DNA from: Sphaerisporangium viridialbum
GTDB taxonomy: Bacteria; Actinomycetota; Actinomycetes; Streptosporangiales; Streptosporangiaceae
Length of the DNA: 64,000 nt
Reading direction: 5' to 3'
Assembly: GCF_049674955.1 (NCBI RefSeq)
Contig: NZ_CP187232.1
Coordinates: 7,192,001 to 7,256,000 of the forward strand
Shown: positions 9,946-17,652 of the stretch, piece after piece
Position numbering within the stretch: the stretch's first letter is position 1
Layout: the number at the start of each line of letters is the position of its first letter
Program-made: the position numbers and the translations under genes
Notes under the pieces: model-generated
Databases searched by the model: none
Seen by the model: only the letters and a program-made list of their open reading frames with translations
What the model was told of the DNA's origin: nothing

Positions 9946-10310
9946 TAGTGCACCCCCCGGTCGGACCCCCATGTCCTTGTCCACAATAGGTGGGCCCGTC
10001 CATGCTCACCTCCTACCGGGGGCAGAACTCGCCGTACGCCTCCAGGCGGAGGCCGTCCGGCGTGTCGACGGCTCCCACCTGCGGGTTTTCGGACGGTCAT
10101 CCGCCCGCGCCGGTCCTGGCCGATGACTCGCGCAGTTCGGATGAGTCGGCACGGCGGGAAAGGTTGGGTCTTCTCAACGGTCATATGGCGGGTTATCAAA
10201 AGCCGTAGAGGTCGTGTGATTCCAGACACTCCATCCTCAACCACTCTCGCCGGGACACCGGCGTCGCGGTCACGTGTGCCAGTCCAAGCCCCGAACGGAT
10301 GGAGGACGAC
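9946..10310. other. intergenic region without a gene
   Basis: 365 bp between two divergent genes. The part nearest 10160-10210 is AT-richer and probably contains the promoter of the secreted-repeat gene, but I cannot pick a confident -10/-35 pair. The ribosome site GGAGG just before 10311 decides the start of the next gene. Confidence 0.4.
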
Positions 10311-11402
10311 ATGAGTCGGTTACGAAGAGTGATCCTACGGATGCTCTGCATCACGGCCGTGCTCGCAGGCGGGCTCACCTCGGTGAGCACCAGCGCGCAG
10401 GCGGCCGTGCCCAATCGCTGGGGATTCGCGTACGTCAACACCACCTCAGGTGTCCCGGACCCGAACCACCAGGCGGGAAGCTGGCCGCCGGGGCCCACCG
10501 TCACGGTCACCCCCGGCGGCGCCGGCCAGACGTTCGTGAGGTTCCCGTCGATCGGCATCCCGAGCGGCGGCATCGTGCACGTCACGGCAGTGTCCCAGAC
10601 CGCCACGTGGTGCCAGGTCCAGAAGTGGTTCCAGTCCGGGCCCGACGAGATCGTGGCGGTGCAGTGCTACAAGTACGGCGGAGGCGCGGTCTTCACGCCG
10701 TACACCATCGTCTTCTCCGAGAGCACCGGGCCCGTACCGCTTCCCCAGGCGTTCGCCTACGTGAACTGGAACGGCGCCGCCATCGCCTCGTCGTTCAACT
10801 CGGCCCTCGCCCCGAACCTCGTCACGCCGACCGGCGTCGGCGTGTGGACCGTCGACCTGCAGGGCATCGGCTCCACGGGACAGACGGGCAACATCCAGGT
10901 CACGGCCGTCGACGCGAGCGTGCCGGCCCGCTGCAAGATCGGCGCCTGGTCGCCGTACACGGGCGGGCAGAAGATCCAGGTGCGGTGCCACAACGCGACG
11001 AACGTCCCGCTCAACACCGGGTGGAACCTCACCTACCACCGCGAGCGGGCGATCACCGGGGCGGCGATCCCGCCGAAGAACTTCGCCTACACCTACGACA
11101 ACGTCCCCGCCAACCCCGGGCCGTACGTGCCGGTGCCGGCGGCGATCAACTACAACTCGCAGGGTTCCTTCAACGACATCCAGACCGCCGGAGTCGGCTT
11201 CCGCCTCGTGACCTTCCACAAGGTCGGCGTGCTCCAGGACGACGTGCAGGTCACGGCCTTCGGGCCCGGGCCGGAGTACTGCAACCTGCTCACCCTGTGG
11301 AACACCTCGGGCAGCGAGGCGTTCGTGCGCGACATCGTCTGCTACAACGCCGTCACCCCGGTGAACCACCCGTCGATGTCCACCTACGTCTCCGCGTTCT
11401 GA
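10311..11402 (+). CDS. secreted protein of three ~105-residue repeats
   Basis: 363-residue secreted protein of unknown function. A Sec signal peptide ends after SAQA. The mature chain is three divergent repeats of about 105 residues that begin GFAYVN, AFAYVN and NFAYTY. Each continues with a strand ending in VQVTA or VHVTA, then a Cys-containing segment (TWCQVQKW, ARCKIGAW, EYCNLLTLW) and a second Cys in a VAVQCY, IQVRCH or RDIVCY strand. The pattern suggests three disulphide-bridged beta-sandwich modules. The start at 10311 is set by GGAGG five bases upstream. It is convergent with the xyloglucanase gene and shares a bidirectional terminator with it. Confidence 0.8.
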   Translation: MSRLRRVILRMLCITAVLAGGLTSVSTSAQAAVPNRWGFAYVNTTSGVPDPNHQAGSWPPGPTVTVTPGGAGQTFVRFPSIGIPSGGIVHVTAVSQTATWCQVQKWFQSGPDEIVAVQCYKYGGGAVFTPYTIVFSESTGPVPLPQAFAYVNWNGAAIASSFNSALAPNLVTPTGVGVWTVDLQGIGSTGQTGNIQVTAVDASVPARCKIGAWSPYTGGQKIQVRCHNATNVPLNTGWNLTYHRERAITGAAIPPKNFAYTYDNVPANPGPYVPVPAAINYNSQGSFNDIQTAGVGFRLVTFHKVGVLQDDVQVTAFGPGPEYCNLLTLWNTSGSEAFVRDIVCYNAVTPVNHPSMSTYVSAF

Positions 11403-11435
11403 CCCGCGTCCCTCCGCCCGTCCCGGCGGGCAGGT

Positions 11436-11470
11436 GACGGGCCCGGTGCCTGGATGGCACCGGGCCCGTC
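11436..11470. terminator. bidirectional hairpin terminator
   Basis: Perfect 15-bp inverted repeat (11436-11450 and 11456-11470, stem GACGGGCCCGGTGCC) with a 5-base loop between two convergent genes. There is no T-tract, as is usual in high-GC actinobacteria. Confidence 0.8.
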
Positions 11471-11496
11471 TGCCGGATCGCGGGAAACCGCCTCGG

Positions 11497-14400
11497 CTAG
11501 CTCGCCGTGCAGGTGACCGTCGCGGGGACGGTGTTGGCGGTGGTCCAGGTGCCGCTGAAGCCGAACGACGTCGAGGCGCCGGCCGCGAGGGCCCCGTTGT
11601 AGCTCACGTTCTTCACCGTGACGTCCGCCCCGGTCTGGGTCAGCGTGCCGTTCCAGATCTGGGTGATGGTCTGACCGTTGGCGAAGGTCCACTTCACCGT
11701 CCAGCCGGTGATCGCCGAGGTGCCGGCGTTCTTGACCGCGACGTCGCCCTGGAAGCCGCCCTGCCAGGAGTTGGTGATGCTGTAGGTGGCCGTGCAGCCG
11801 CCGCCGGTCCCGCCGCCGCTGGTGGTGGTGAACGTGACGGGGTTGGAGGCCGCGGAGCTGTTGCCCGCCGCGTCCCGCGCCACCACATAGAACGTGTACG
11901 ACGTACTCGCCGACAGGCCGGTCAGCGCGAACGAGGTCGAGGTCGCCGTGCCCACCTTGACGTCGGTGGCACCCGCCACCCGGTACACGTCGTACCCGGT
12001 CACCCCGACGTTGTCCGTCGAAGCCGTCCACGACAGCGACGCCCCCGACGACGTGATCGACCCCGCCACCGGCGTGCCCGGCTTCGACGGCGCCGTGGTG
12101 TCCGTGCCGCCGCCGCTGCTGGTGGTGAACGTGACGGGGTTGGAGGCCGCGGAGCTGTTGCCCGCCGCGTCCCGCGCCACCACATAGAACGTGTACGACG
12201 TACTCGCCGACAACCCGGTCAGCGCGAACGACGTGGAGGCCGCCGTGCCCACCAGCACATCGGTGGCACCCGCCTTCCGGTACACGTCGTACCCGGTCAC
12301 CCCGACGTTGTCCGTTGAGGCCGTCCACGACAGCGACGCGCCCGACGAGGTGATCGACCCCGCCGTAGGCGTGCCCGGCTTGGACGGCGCCGTGGTGTCG
12401 GGCGTGCCGCCACCGCCGTTGCGGTCGCCATAGATGATGCCCCGGCCATTGGTGCCGATGTAGACCCGGCCGTAGATCCGCGGGTCGCCGGTCAGCGCCT
12501 CGCCGAAGTTGCCGTACTGGTGCTGGTCGTCGTTGATCCGGACCCAGGTGGCCCCGGCGTCGTCGGAGCGGAACACCCCGCGCACCCCGTCGATCTTGGC
12601 GACCGTGTAGAGCGCCTGGTACGTCTTGCCCGGCGCGGCCTTGCCGAAGCCGATGTTGTCGGCCTGGGCGACGTTGGCCAGCTTGGTGAAGGAGGCGCCG
12701 GAGTTGGTGGAGTGCCACAGGCCGTAGGTGCCGGTGGAGACGCCCCCCGCCAGCCAGATGTCGCCCTCGGTGCCCGGCAGGGCCTTGAAGTGCACGTTCC
12801 CGGTCGTCGGGAGCCCGGTGGCGGCGGTCTTGGCGAAGGTCGCGCCGCCGTCGGTGCTGACGTAGAAGTTGCCGGCCGAGAACGCGTAGAACTTGTTCTT
12901 GTTGACCCGGTCGGACTCGATCACGGAGTTCGCCGGCACGCCGGACGACTGGGACCAGCTGTTGCCGTACCCGACCGAGTAGACGACCTGGAGGCCGGAG
13001 TCGCCCGGCGCCCAGACGAACCTGCTGCCGTCGGCGTTCGCGGCGACCGTCCCGCCGCTGTTGACGCCGCCGGGCTCGGTGCCCTGGAACCAGTTCGCGC
13101 CGCCGTCGGTGGAGAACGCCACGTGGCTGTCATTGGGCCGGTCGGAGTCGGTGAAGTTGCCCGCCCTGACCATCACGCTCGGGTTGGCCTCGGCGTAGTC
13201 GAGGCTGGTGGTGCTGGTGAACACCGGCTGGGTGAACATCATGGCCGGGACCTTCGTCAGGTCGTTGTGCCGGAACCCGCCGATGTCACCGAGCCCGCTG
13301 ACCAGCGGCGCGCCGGTCGGCGGGCTGATCAGGTCGAGGACGGCGGTCTCCTCAAGACCGGCGACCATGGGCTTGATGGTGAACTGCGCGCCCGCGGTGT
13401 CCCACTTGGTGAGGTCGGTGGTGCCGTAGAGCGTGGCGCCGGTGCCGTACATCATGCGGTCGGAGTTGAACGGGTCGATCTCCATCGACTCGGTCATCCA
13501 GCCCAGCTTGGGAGTGACCTCGGGCGGCGAGGGGTTGGCCCCGAAGGTCAGCCAGGGGGACGCCGTGATGTCCATCTTGTAGCGGAACGAGCGGTTGGGG
13601 TAGCTGGTGAAGTCCCACACCCGGGTCCAGGTGGCTCCCGAGTCGGTGCTGCGGAAGAAGATGACGTCCGGCCACCACGACATCTGCGTCGCGACCATGA
13701 GCGTGCCCGGGTGCTGGCGGTCGACGGTCAGGCCGCTGTAGCCGAAGTAGTCGTCCGCGCTGCTGGAGGGGATCGGGCTGATCTGGGTCCAGGCGCCGGT
13801 CGCGGTGGCGTACCGCCACACGTCGCCCTTGCCACCGTCGTACGGGCCGCCGGTGTCGCTGGTGGCGATGTAGAGATAGCCGTTGGTGGTGTCGAGTACG
13901 CCCTTGTGCGCGATGTACCCCGTCGGCTGCCCGGCGACCCGCTCCCAGGTGGTGCCGCCGTTGGTGGTGCGGTAGACCGTGTTGGCCTTGTCCGCCACCC
14001 CGACGTAGACGGTCTGCGTCGCGTTACCGGCGGTGCCGGTGCGCTTGTCGAACGTCACCCACACGACGCCCTGGTTGTCGCCGTTGTAGGCGTCGCCCGG
14101 GGTGGCCACGTAGTTGCCGGCGTTGGGGAAGTTCGTGACCTTCGCCCAGGTGACGCCGGAGTCGGTGCTGCGCCAGAGGCCGTTCCCGCTGGGCGCCCCG
14201 AAGTACAGGACGCTGTTCTTGTTGGGGTCGATCGCCAGCCGCTCGCCCATGCCCCGGCCCGGCATGTTGCCGCCGAGCTTGAACGGCAGGGGCGAGGTCT
14301 GCCAGGTGGCCCCCTTGTCGCCGGAGCGCAGGATCGCCCCGTTGTTCGGGTCCCAGGAGTTGGTGTACATCCCGGCCGCCACGTAGACCTTGTTCGGGTC

Positions 14401-14712
14401 CACGGAGTCGGTGGCGAGGCTCACCACACCGTTGAGGCCCCAGTTGTCGTACCCCACCCAGTCGAGCATCGGGGTCCAGGTCTGGGTGGCCTGGTTCCAC
14501 CGGTAGGCGCCGCCGATGTCGGTGCGGGCGTAGATGAGGTCCTTCTGGGTCTGGTTGAAGATGATCCCCGGCACGAACCCGCCGCCGGCGATCTGAACGT
14601 TCTTGTAGGTGTACGGGTCCGACGCGGCGGCCGCCACCGGCGGCGCCTTCACGCCCGCGAGGAAGGACGCGGCCAGCGCCATCGCGAGCATGCTGAGGAG
14701 CTTCTTGCGCAT
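11497..14712 (-). CDS. GH74 xyloglucanase with two FN3 domains and CBM2
   Basis: 1071-residue secreted endo-xyloglucanase. Signal peptide ~1-30, then a GH74 double seven-bladed propeller (~33-775) with repeated Asp-box/BNR motifs such as SGDKGATW, STDSGVTW and STDGGATF. The likely catalytic aspartates are Asp65 in TDIGGAYRW and Asp476 in GLGDIGGF; their spacing matches characterised GH74 enzymes. Two fibronectin type III domains follow (encoded by ~12123-12408 and ~11826-12110) that are almost identical to each other, and a C-terminal CBM2 cellulose-binding module (~100 residues, conserved Trp residues in NSWQGGF, GWTVKW and QIWNG). It should cut xyloglucan on plant cell walls. The upstream AGTTT-N7-AAACT repeat may be an operator. 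Confidence 0.95.
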   Translation of the reverse strand: MRKKLLSMLAMALAASFLAGVKAPPVAAAASDPYTYKNVQIAGGGFVPGIIFNQTQKDLIYARTDIGGAYRWNQATQTWTPMLDWVGYDNWGLNGVVSLATDSVDPNKVYVAAGMYTNSWDPNNGAILRSGDKGATWQTSPLPFKLGGNMPGRGMGERLAIDPNKNSVLYFGAPSGNGLWRSTDSGVTWAKVTNFPNAGNYVATPGDAYNGDNQGVVWVTFDKRTGTAGNATQTVYVGVADKANTVYRTTNGGTTWERVAGQPTGYIAHKGVLDTTNGYLYIATSDTGGPYDGGKGDVWRYATATGAWTQISPIPSSSADDYFGYSGLTVDRQHPGTLMVATQMSWWPDVIFFRSTDSGATWTRVWDFTSYPNRSFRYKMDITASPWLTFGANPSPPEVTPKLGWMTESMEIDPFNSDRMMYGTGATLYGTTDLTKWDTAGAQFTIKPMVAGLEETAVLDLISPPTGAPLVSGLGDIGGFRHNDLTKVPAMMFTQPVFTSTTSLDYAEANPSVMVRAGNFTDSDRPNDSHVAFSTDGGANWFQGTEPGGVNSGGTVAANADGSRFVWAPGDSGLQVVYSVGYGNSWSQSSGVPANSVIESDRVNKNKFYAFSAGNFYVSTDGGATFAKTAATGLPTTGNVHFKALPGTEGDIWLAGGVSTGTYGLWHSTNSGASFTKLANVAQADNIGFGKAAPGKTYQALYTVAKIDGVRGVFRSDDAGATWVRINDDQHQYGNFGEALTGDPRIYGRVYIGTNGRGIIYGDRNGGGGTPDTTAPSKPGTPTAGSITSSGASLSWTASTDNVGVTGYDVYRKAGATDVLVGTAASTSFALTGLSASTSYTFYVVARDAAGNSSAASNPVTFTTSSGGGTDTTAPSKPGTPVAGSITSSGASLSWTASTDNVGVTGYDVYRVAGATDVKVGTATSTSFALTGLSASTSYTFYVVARDAAGNSSAASNPVTFTTTSGGGTGGGCTATYSITNSWQGGFQGDVAVKNAGTSAITGWTVKWTFANGQTITQIWNGTLTQTGADVTVKNVSYNGALAAGASTSFGFSGTWTTANTVPATVTCTAS

Positions 14713-14863
14713 GAACGGTTCCCTTCGAATCCCTTCGAAATACGGACAACCGCCATGCACGATCAGGTGGGACCCTGACCGTCGGCCTCCAGCGTGCATG
14801 GTTCCCATGAGGCTCCTGACAGCCTCGGCCGCAGGTTCACACAGTCGGGCCCGGCGCGTCAAT

Positions 14864-14880
14864 AGTTTGGGGATTAAACT
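14864..14880. promoter_or_regulatory. candidate operator upstream of GH74
   Basis: Inverted repeat AGTTT-N7-AAACT in an AT-richer patch about 150 bp upstream of the xyloglucanase start. The half-site resembles those of ROK-family sugar repressors of the XylR type, but no such gene is nearby, so the assignment is a guess. Confidence 0.3.
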
Positions 14881-15114
14881 TTCTCGCCGCTGACCGGGGC
14901 GCCGCCGTGCACTACTACTGGATCGGGGCCGTCCCCGCGATGGTCTTCCTCGGCATCGTGATGATGCCGTTCTACTACCGGTCCAAGGTCCACAGCGTGC
15001 ATCGCCATGATCGTCGTCGGTGCCGTCTTCCTGCTGTGGGAGCGGCTGCGCCCCCTCGACGCCCCCGACGCGTCCCACTCGGAGGAGGAGGACACGGAGC
15101 ACGGGCCCGCATGA
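14880..15114 (+). pseudogene. remnant of a solute:sodium symporter gene
   Basis: Reading from 14907, the residues VHYYWIGAVPAMVFLGIV, then MMPFYYRSKVHSV, match an early membrane segment of the solute:sodium symporter family (the usual continuation is MMPFYYGSKVRSVPEFL). The frame then changes, and the next frame gives CIAMIVVGAVFLLWERLRPL and an acidic tail ending at TGA 15112-15114, as in the C-terminus of the same proteins. Nearly all of the ~500 residues between are missing, as is the true N-terminus. A large internal deletion with a frame change explains this. It lies between two plant-polysaccharide genes. Confidence 0.7.
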
Positions 15115-15246
15115 CCCGTGCCCGAAATGTAACTTTCAGCGTCAATCGAGGCTGAGGCCCAGGTCAGCACGGCTCCGGCAGGCGGCTTCCTTCTCGGAGA
15201 GGGCCCGCGTCCTTACGATCGCGAGGCGGACTACCGGAGGTGAAGG

Positions 15247-16341
15247 ATGGCGACCACGAGGCGTACGCTCCTGGCGATGGTGACGGCCCTGATCGGAGTC
15301 CTGGCGTACCTGGTCATCACGCCCGTCCTGCCCGCCCGGGCCGCGACCGTGAAGATCATGCCGCTGGGCGACTCGATCACCGGCTCCCCCGGCTGCTGGC
15401 GGGCCCTGCTGTGGAACAAGCTGGCCCAGGGCGGCTACACCGGCCTCGACTTCGTCGGCACCCTGCCGCCCCAGGGGTGCTCGGTGTCCTACGACGGCGA
15501 CAACGAGGGACACGGCGGCGCGCTCGTCACCAACGTGGCCGACCAGAACCAGCTTCCCGGCTGGCTCTCCGCCACCAAGCCCGACGTCGTGCTGATGCAC
15601 TTCGGGACCAACGACGTGTGGAGCAACCGCCCGACGGACACGATCCTCGCGGCGTACGGCAAGCTGGTCGACCAGATGCGGGCGAGCAACCCCAACATGA
15701 AGATCGTGGTCGCCCAGATCATCCCGATGAACCCCAGCACCTGCGCCGAATGCGGCCAGCGGGCCGTCGCGCTCAACGCCGCGATCCCCGGCTGGGCCTC
15801 GTCCAAGACCACCGCGCAGTCACCGATCGTGGTCGTGGACCAGTGGACCGGGTTCAGCACCGCGAGCGACACCTACGACGGGGTGCACCCGAACAGCACG
15901 GGCGACCAGAAGATGGCCGACAAGTGGTACCCGGCCCTGACCCGCCTGCTCGGCACGACCCCGCCGCCCACCACCCCGACCCCGACGCCCACCGTGACCC
16001 CGACCCCGACTCCCACTCCCACGCCGCCACCGGCGGGCACCGGATGCTCGGCCACGTACAAGGTCACCAACTCCTGGCAGGGCGGGTTCGGCGCCGAGGT
16101 GACCGTCAAGAACACCGGCACGGCGGGGATCACCGGCTGGACGGTCAAGTGGACCTTCGCCAACGGCCAGACGGTCACCCAGCTCTGGAACGGGGCCCTG
16201 ACCCAGAGCGGCAGCGCCGTGACGGTCAAGAACCTCAGCTACAACGGCAGCCTGGGAGCCGGCGCCTCCACCACCTTCGGCTTCAACGGCAGCTGGACCG
16301 GCACCAACACCGCCCCCACCCCCACCTGTACAGCCCCCTGA
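15247..16341 (+). CDS. secreted SGNH/GDSL carbohydrate esterase (CE3-like) with CBM2
   Basis: 364-residue secreted esterase. Signal peptide ends near ARA (residues ~30-32). The SGNH domain (~34-235) shows block I GDSIT with the catalytic Ser, block III FGTNDVW, and block V DGVHPNSTGDQKMA with the catalytic Asp and His, and resembles CE3 acetyl-xylan esterases. A Thr-Pro-rich linker (~238-263) connects to a C-terminal CBM2 of ~100 residues that is very similar to the CBM2 of the adjacent xyloglucanase (NSWQGGF, GWTVKWTFANGQT). It likely deacetylates hemicellulose at the plant wall and cooperates with the GH74 enzyme. Start ATG 15247 follows GGAGGTGAAGG. Confidence 0.9.
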   Translation: MATTRRTLLAMVTALIGVLAYLVITPVLPARAATVKIMPLGDSITGSPGCWRALLWNKLAQGGYTGLDFVGTLPPQGCSVSYDGDNEGHGGALVTNVADQNQLPGWLSATKPDVVLMHFGTNDVWSNRPTDTILAAYGKLVDQMRASNPNMKIVVAQIIPMNPSTCAECGQRAVALNAAIPGWASSKTTAQSPIVVVDQWTGFSTASDTYDGVHPNSTGDQKMADKWYPALTRLLGTTPPPTTPTPTPTVTPTPTPTPTPPPAGTGCSATYKVTNSWQGGFGAEVTVKNTGTAGITGWTVKWTFANGQTVTQLWNGALTQSGSAVTVKNLSYNGSLGAGASTTFGFNGSWTGTNTAPTPTCTAP

Positions 16342-16438
16342 CCCCGCTGCCCGCGCGGGCCTTGGTCCCGCTCCTGACGGCCCTTCGGTCCGCTCCGTTC
16401 GACCCCTTTGTCCCGTTCCGCACAGCACATCCCGACCC

Positions 16439-16498
16439 GATCGGGTCCAGGGTGGGCGGCTCATTCCAGGGCGTCAGCCGCCCACCCTGGACCCGATC
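16439..16498. terminator. 22-bp perfect hairpin terminator
   Basis: A 22-bp perfect inverted repeat (16439-16460 and 16477-16498) with a 16-base loop lies ~100 bp after the esterase gene and ~110 bp before the tRNA gene. The stem is longer than most terminators in this window. It is the likely end of the esterase transcript. Confidence 0.75.
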
Positions 16499-16605
16499 CA
16501 CCCCCCGTCCATGACAGGCTCCCCTAAACTTGTGCAGGGACGAGCTAAAGTGAACAACTCCCCAGGCTCACATGGACGCCAACTTATGAGAGACTCCAGG
16601 CTTGC

Positions 16606-16679
16606 GGGGCGGTAGCTCAGCCGGTCAGAGCAGCGGACTCATAATCCGTCGGTCGTGGGTTCAAGTCCCACCCGCCCTA
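16606..16679 (+). tRNA. tRNA with CAU anticodon (Met or Ile2)
   Basis: Complete cloverleaf: acceptor GGGGCGG pairing with CCGCCCT (first pair G-U), D arm GCTC...GAGC, anticodon stem around CT-CAT-AA with the anticodon at 16640-16642, and a T arm GTGGG-TTCAAGT-CCCAC. Discriminator A; CCA is not encoded. A CAU anticodon can belong to elongator methionine tRNA or to the isoleucine tRNA whose C34 is changed to lysidine. The GGACTCATAATCC arm looks more like Ile2, but this is not certain. It is not an initiator, lacking the GGG/CCC anticodon-stem pairs and the 1-72 mismatch. Confidence 0.9.
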
Positions 16680-16749
16680 CTCCCCCACCTGAGGCAACAC
16701 CCCTGACCAGGCCCTTTAACGTGTCCCGACCGGGAGAGGGAGCGGCGGG

Positions 16750-17424
16750 TCAGTTCGGAGTGGGGCCGCCCAGTTGGGCCAGGAGTTTCTGCATGCGGTC
16801 GATCTCGATGCGCTGGTCGCCGTCGACATGGGACGCGTAGGTGAAGATCTCCGTTTCCTCGCCGCCGTCGCTGTTGAACAGTTTCTCGACCATCTGGAGC
16901 GCGCCCATGTGATGGGCGATCATGTACTGCACGAAGGCCCGGTCGAAGTCTGTGCCGGTGGCCTTCTTCAGTTCGGCGAACTGCTCCTCAGTCAGCATTC
17001 CGGGCATGAGCTCCCCGCCCGCGCCGGAGTGATCGTGGTCCGCGCCCGGTACTGTCTGGCCGCGGTCCCGGAGCCAGCGTCGCATCAGCGCGATCTCGTC
17101 CTCCTGGGAGGCCTGGATCCGCTTGGCGATCAAAGTGATGTCCCGGTTCGTGCTGCGGGAGGGGACGAGGTCGGTCATTCGCAGCGCCTGGGCGTGGTGC
17201 GGGATCATCCCCTGCATGAAGAGCACGTCCGCGGCGGTGAACGGAGCGTTAGCGACCGCTGACGCCGAGCTAGCGGGGAGCGTCTGTCCGGGTGCGCCTG
17301 GAGATCCCGGTTGAACGATCACTGGAGCGGTCGGCGCCTTGGGCGTCTCAGTGGTGCATCCGGCGATCACGCCCGTGACCAGCGCTAACATGCCTAGATA
17401 CCGCAGTGTGGGCAGCGAACTCAT
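16750..17424 (-). CDS. DUF305 lipoprotein
   Basis: 224-residue lipoprotein with the lipobox VIAGC (Cys23 at the cleavage site). The DUF305 domain is a ferritin-like four-helix family with paired histidines: MIPHHAQAL and MIAHHMGAL, plus ASHVDGDQRIEIDRM near the C-terminus. DUF305 proteins are linked in several bacteria to copper or other metal handling at the cell surface, but no activity is established. It is divergent from the LVIVD gene (217-bp shared intergenic region). I chose the ATG at 17424, which gives a clean lipoprotein signal; an upstream in-frame ATG would bury it. Confidence 0.9.
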   Translation of the reverse strand: MSSLPTLRYLGMLALVTGVIAGCTTETPKAPTAPVIVQPGSPGAPGQTLPASSASAVANAPFTAADVLFMQGMIPHHAQALRMTDLVPSRSTNRDITLIAKRIQASQEDEIALMRRWLRDRGQTVPGADHDHSGAGGELMPGMLTEEQFAELKKATGTDFDRAFVQYMIAHHMGALQMVEKLFNSDGGEETEIFTYASHVDGDQRIEIDRMQKLLAQLGGPTPN

Positions 17425-17616
17425 TATTTGGGACCTTTTCCGCCTTGCCGGGTGGTGTACACCCGGAACAATAGAGATGTCATGGTATAGAACATCAAGG
17501 TCGTCTCCGTTACAGTTCGCGGGTAACACCAAAGTGGATCTCCCCCCCAGCTGGCGTCGCAAGAGGCACCGGCCAGATCCCGGGTCGCCCTTCGCGATCG
17601 ATCAACTAGGGAGGAG

Positions 17617-17652
17617 ATGCCCGAAAGAAGGGAAACGGCCCGTGAGAAGTAG
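17617..17652 (+). promoter_or_regulatory. short leader ORF overlapping the LVIVD start
   Basis: An ATG directly after AGGGAGGAG opens an 11-codon frame (MPERRETAREK) that ends in TAG at 17650-17652, overlapping the GTG start of the next gene (17642) by 11 bases in a different frame. It may be a leader that couples translation, or chance. The second ribosome site (GAAGGGAAACG) serves the main gene. Confidence 0.3.

Noticed and set aside
12520..14778. Forward open frame of 752 codons opposite GH74
   Set aside because: Antisense of the GH74 gene with a biased composition (Gly, Val, Arg, Asp) and no known domain.
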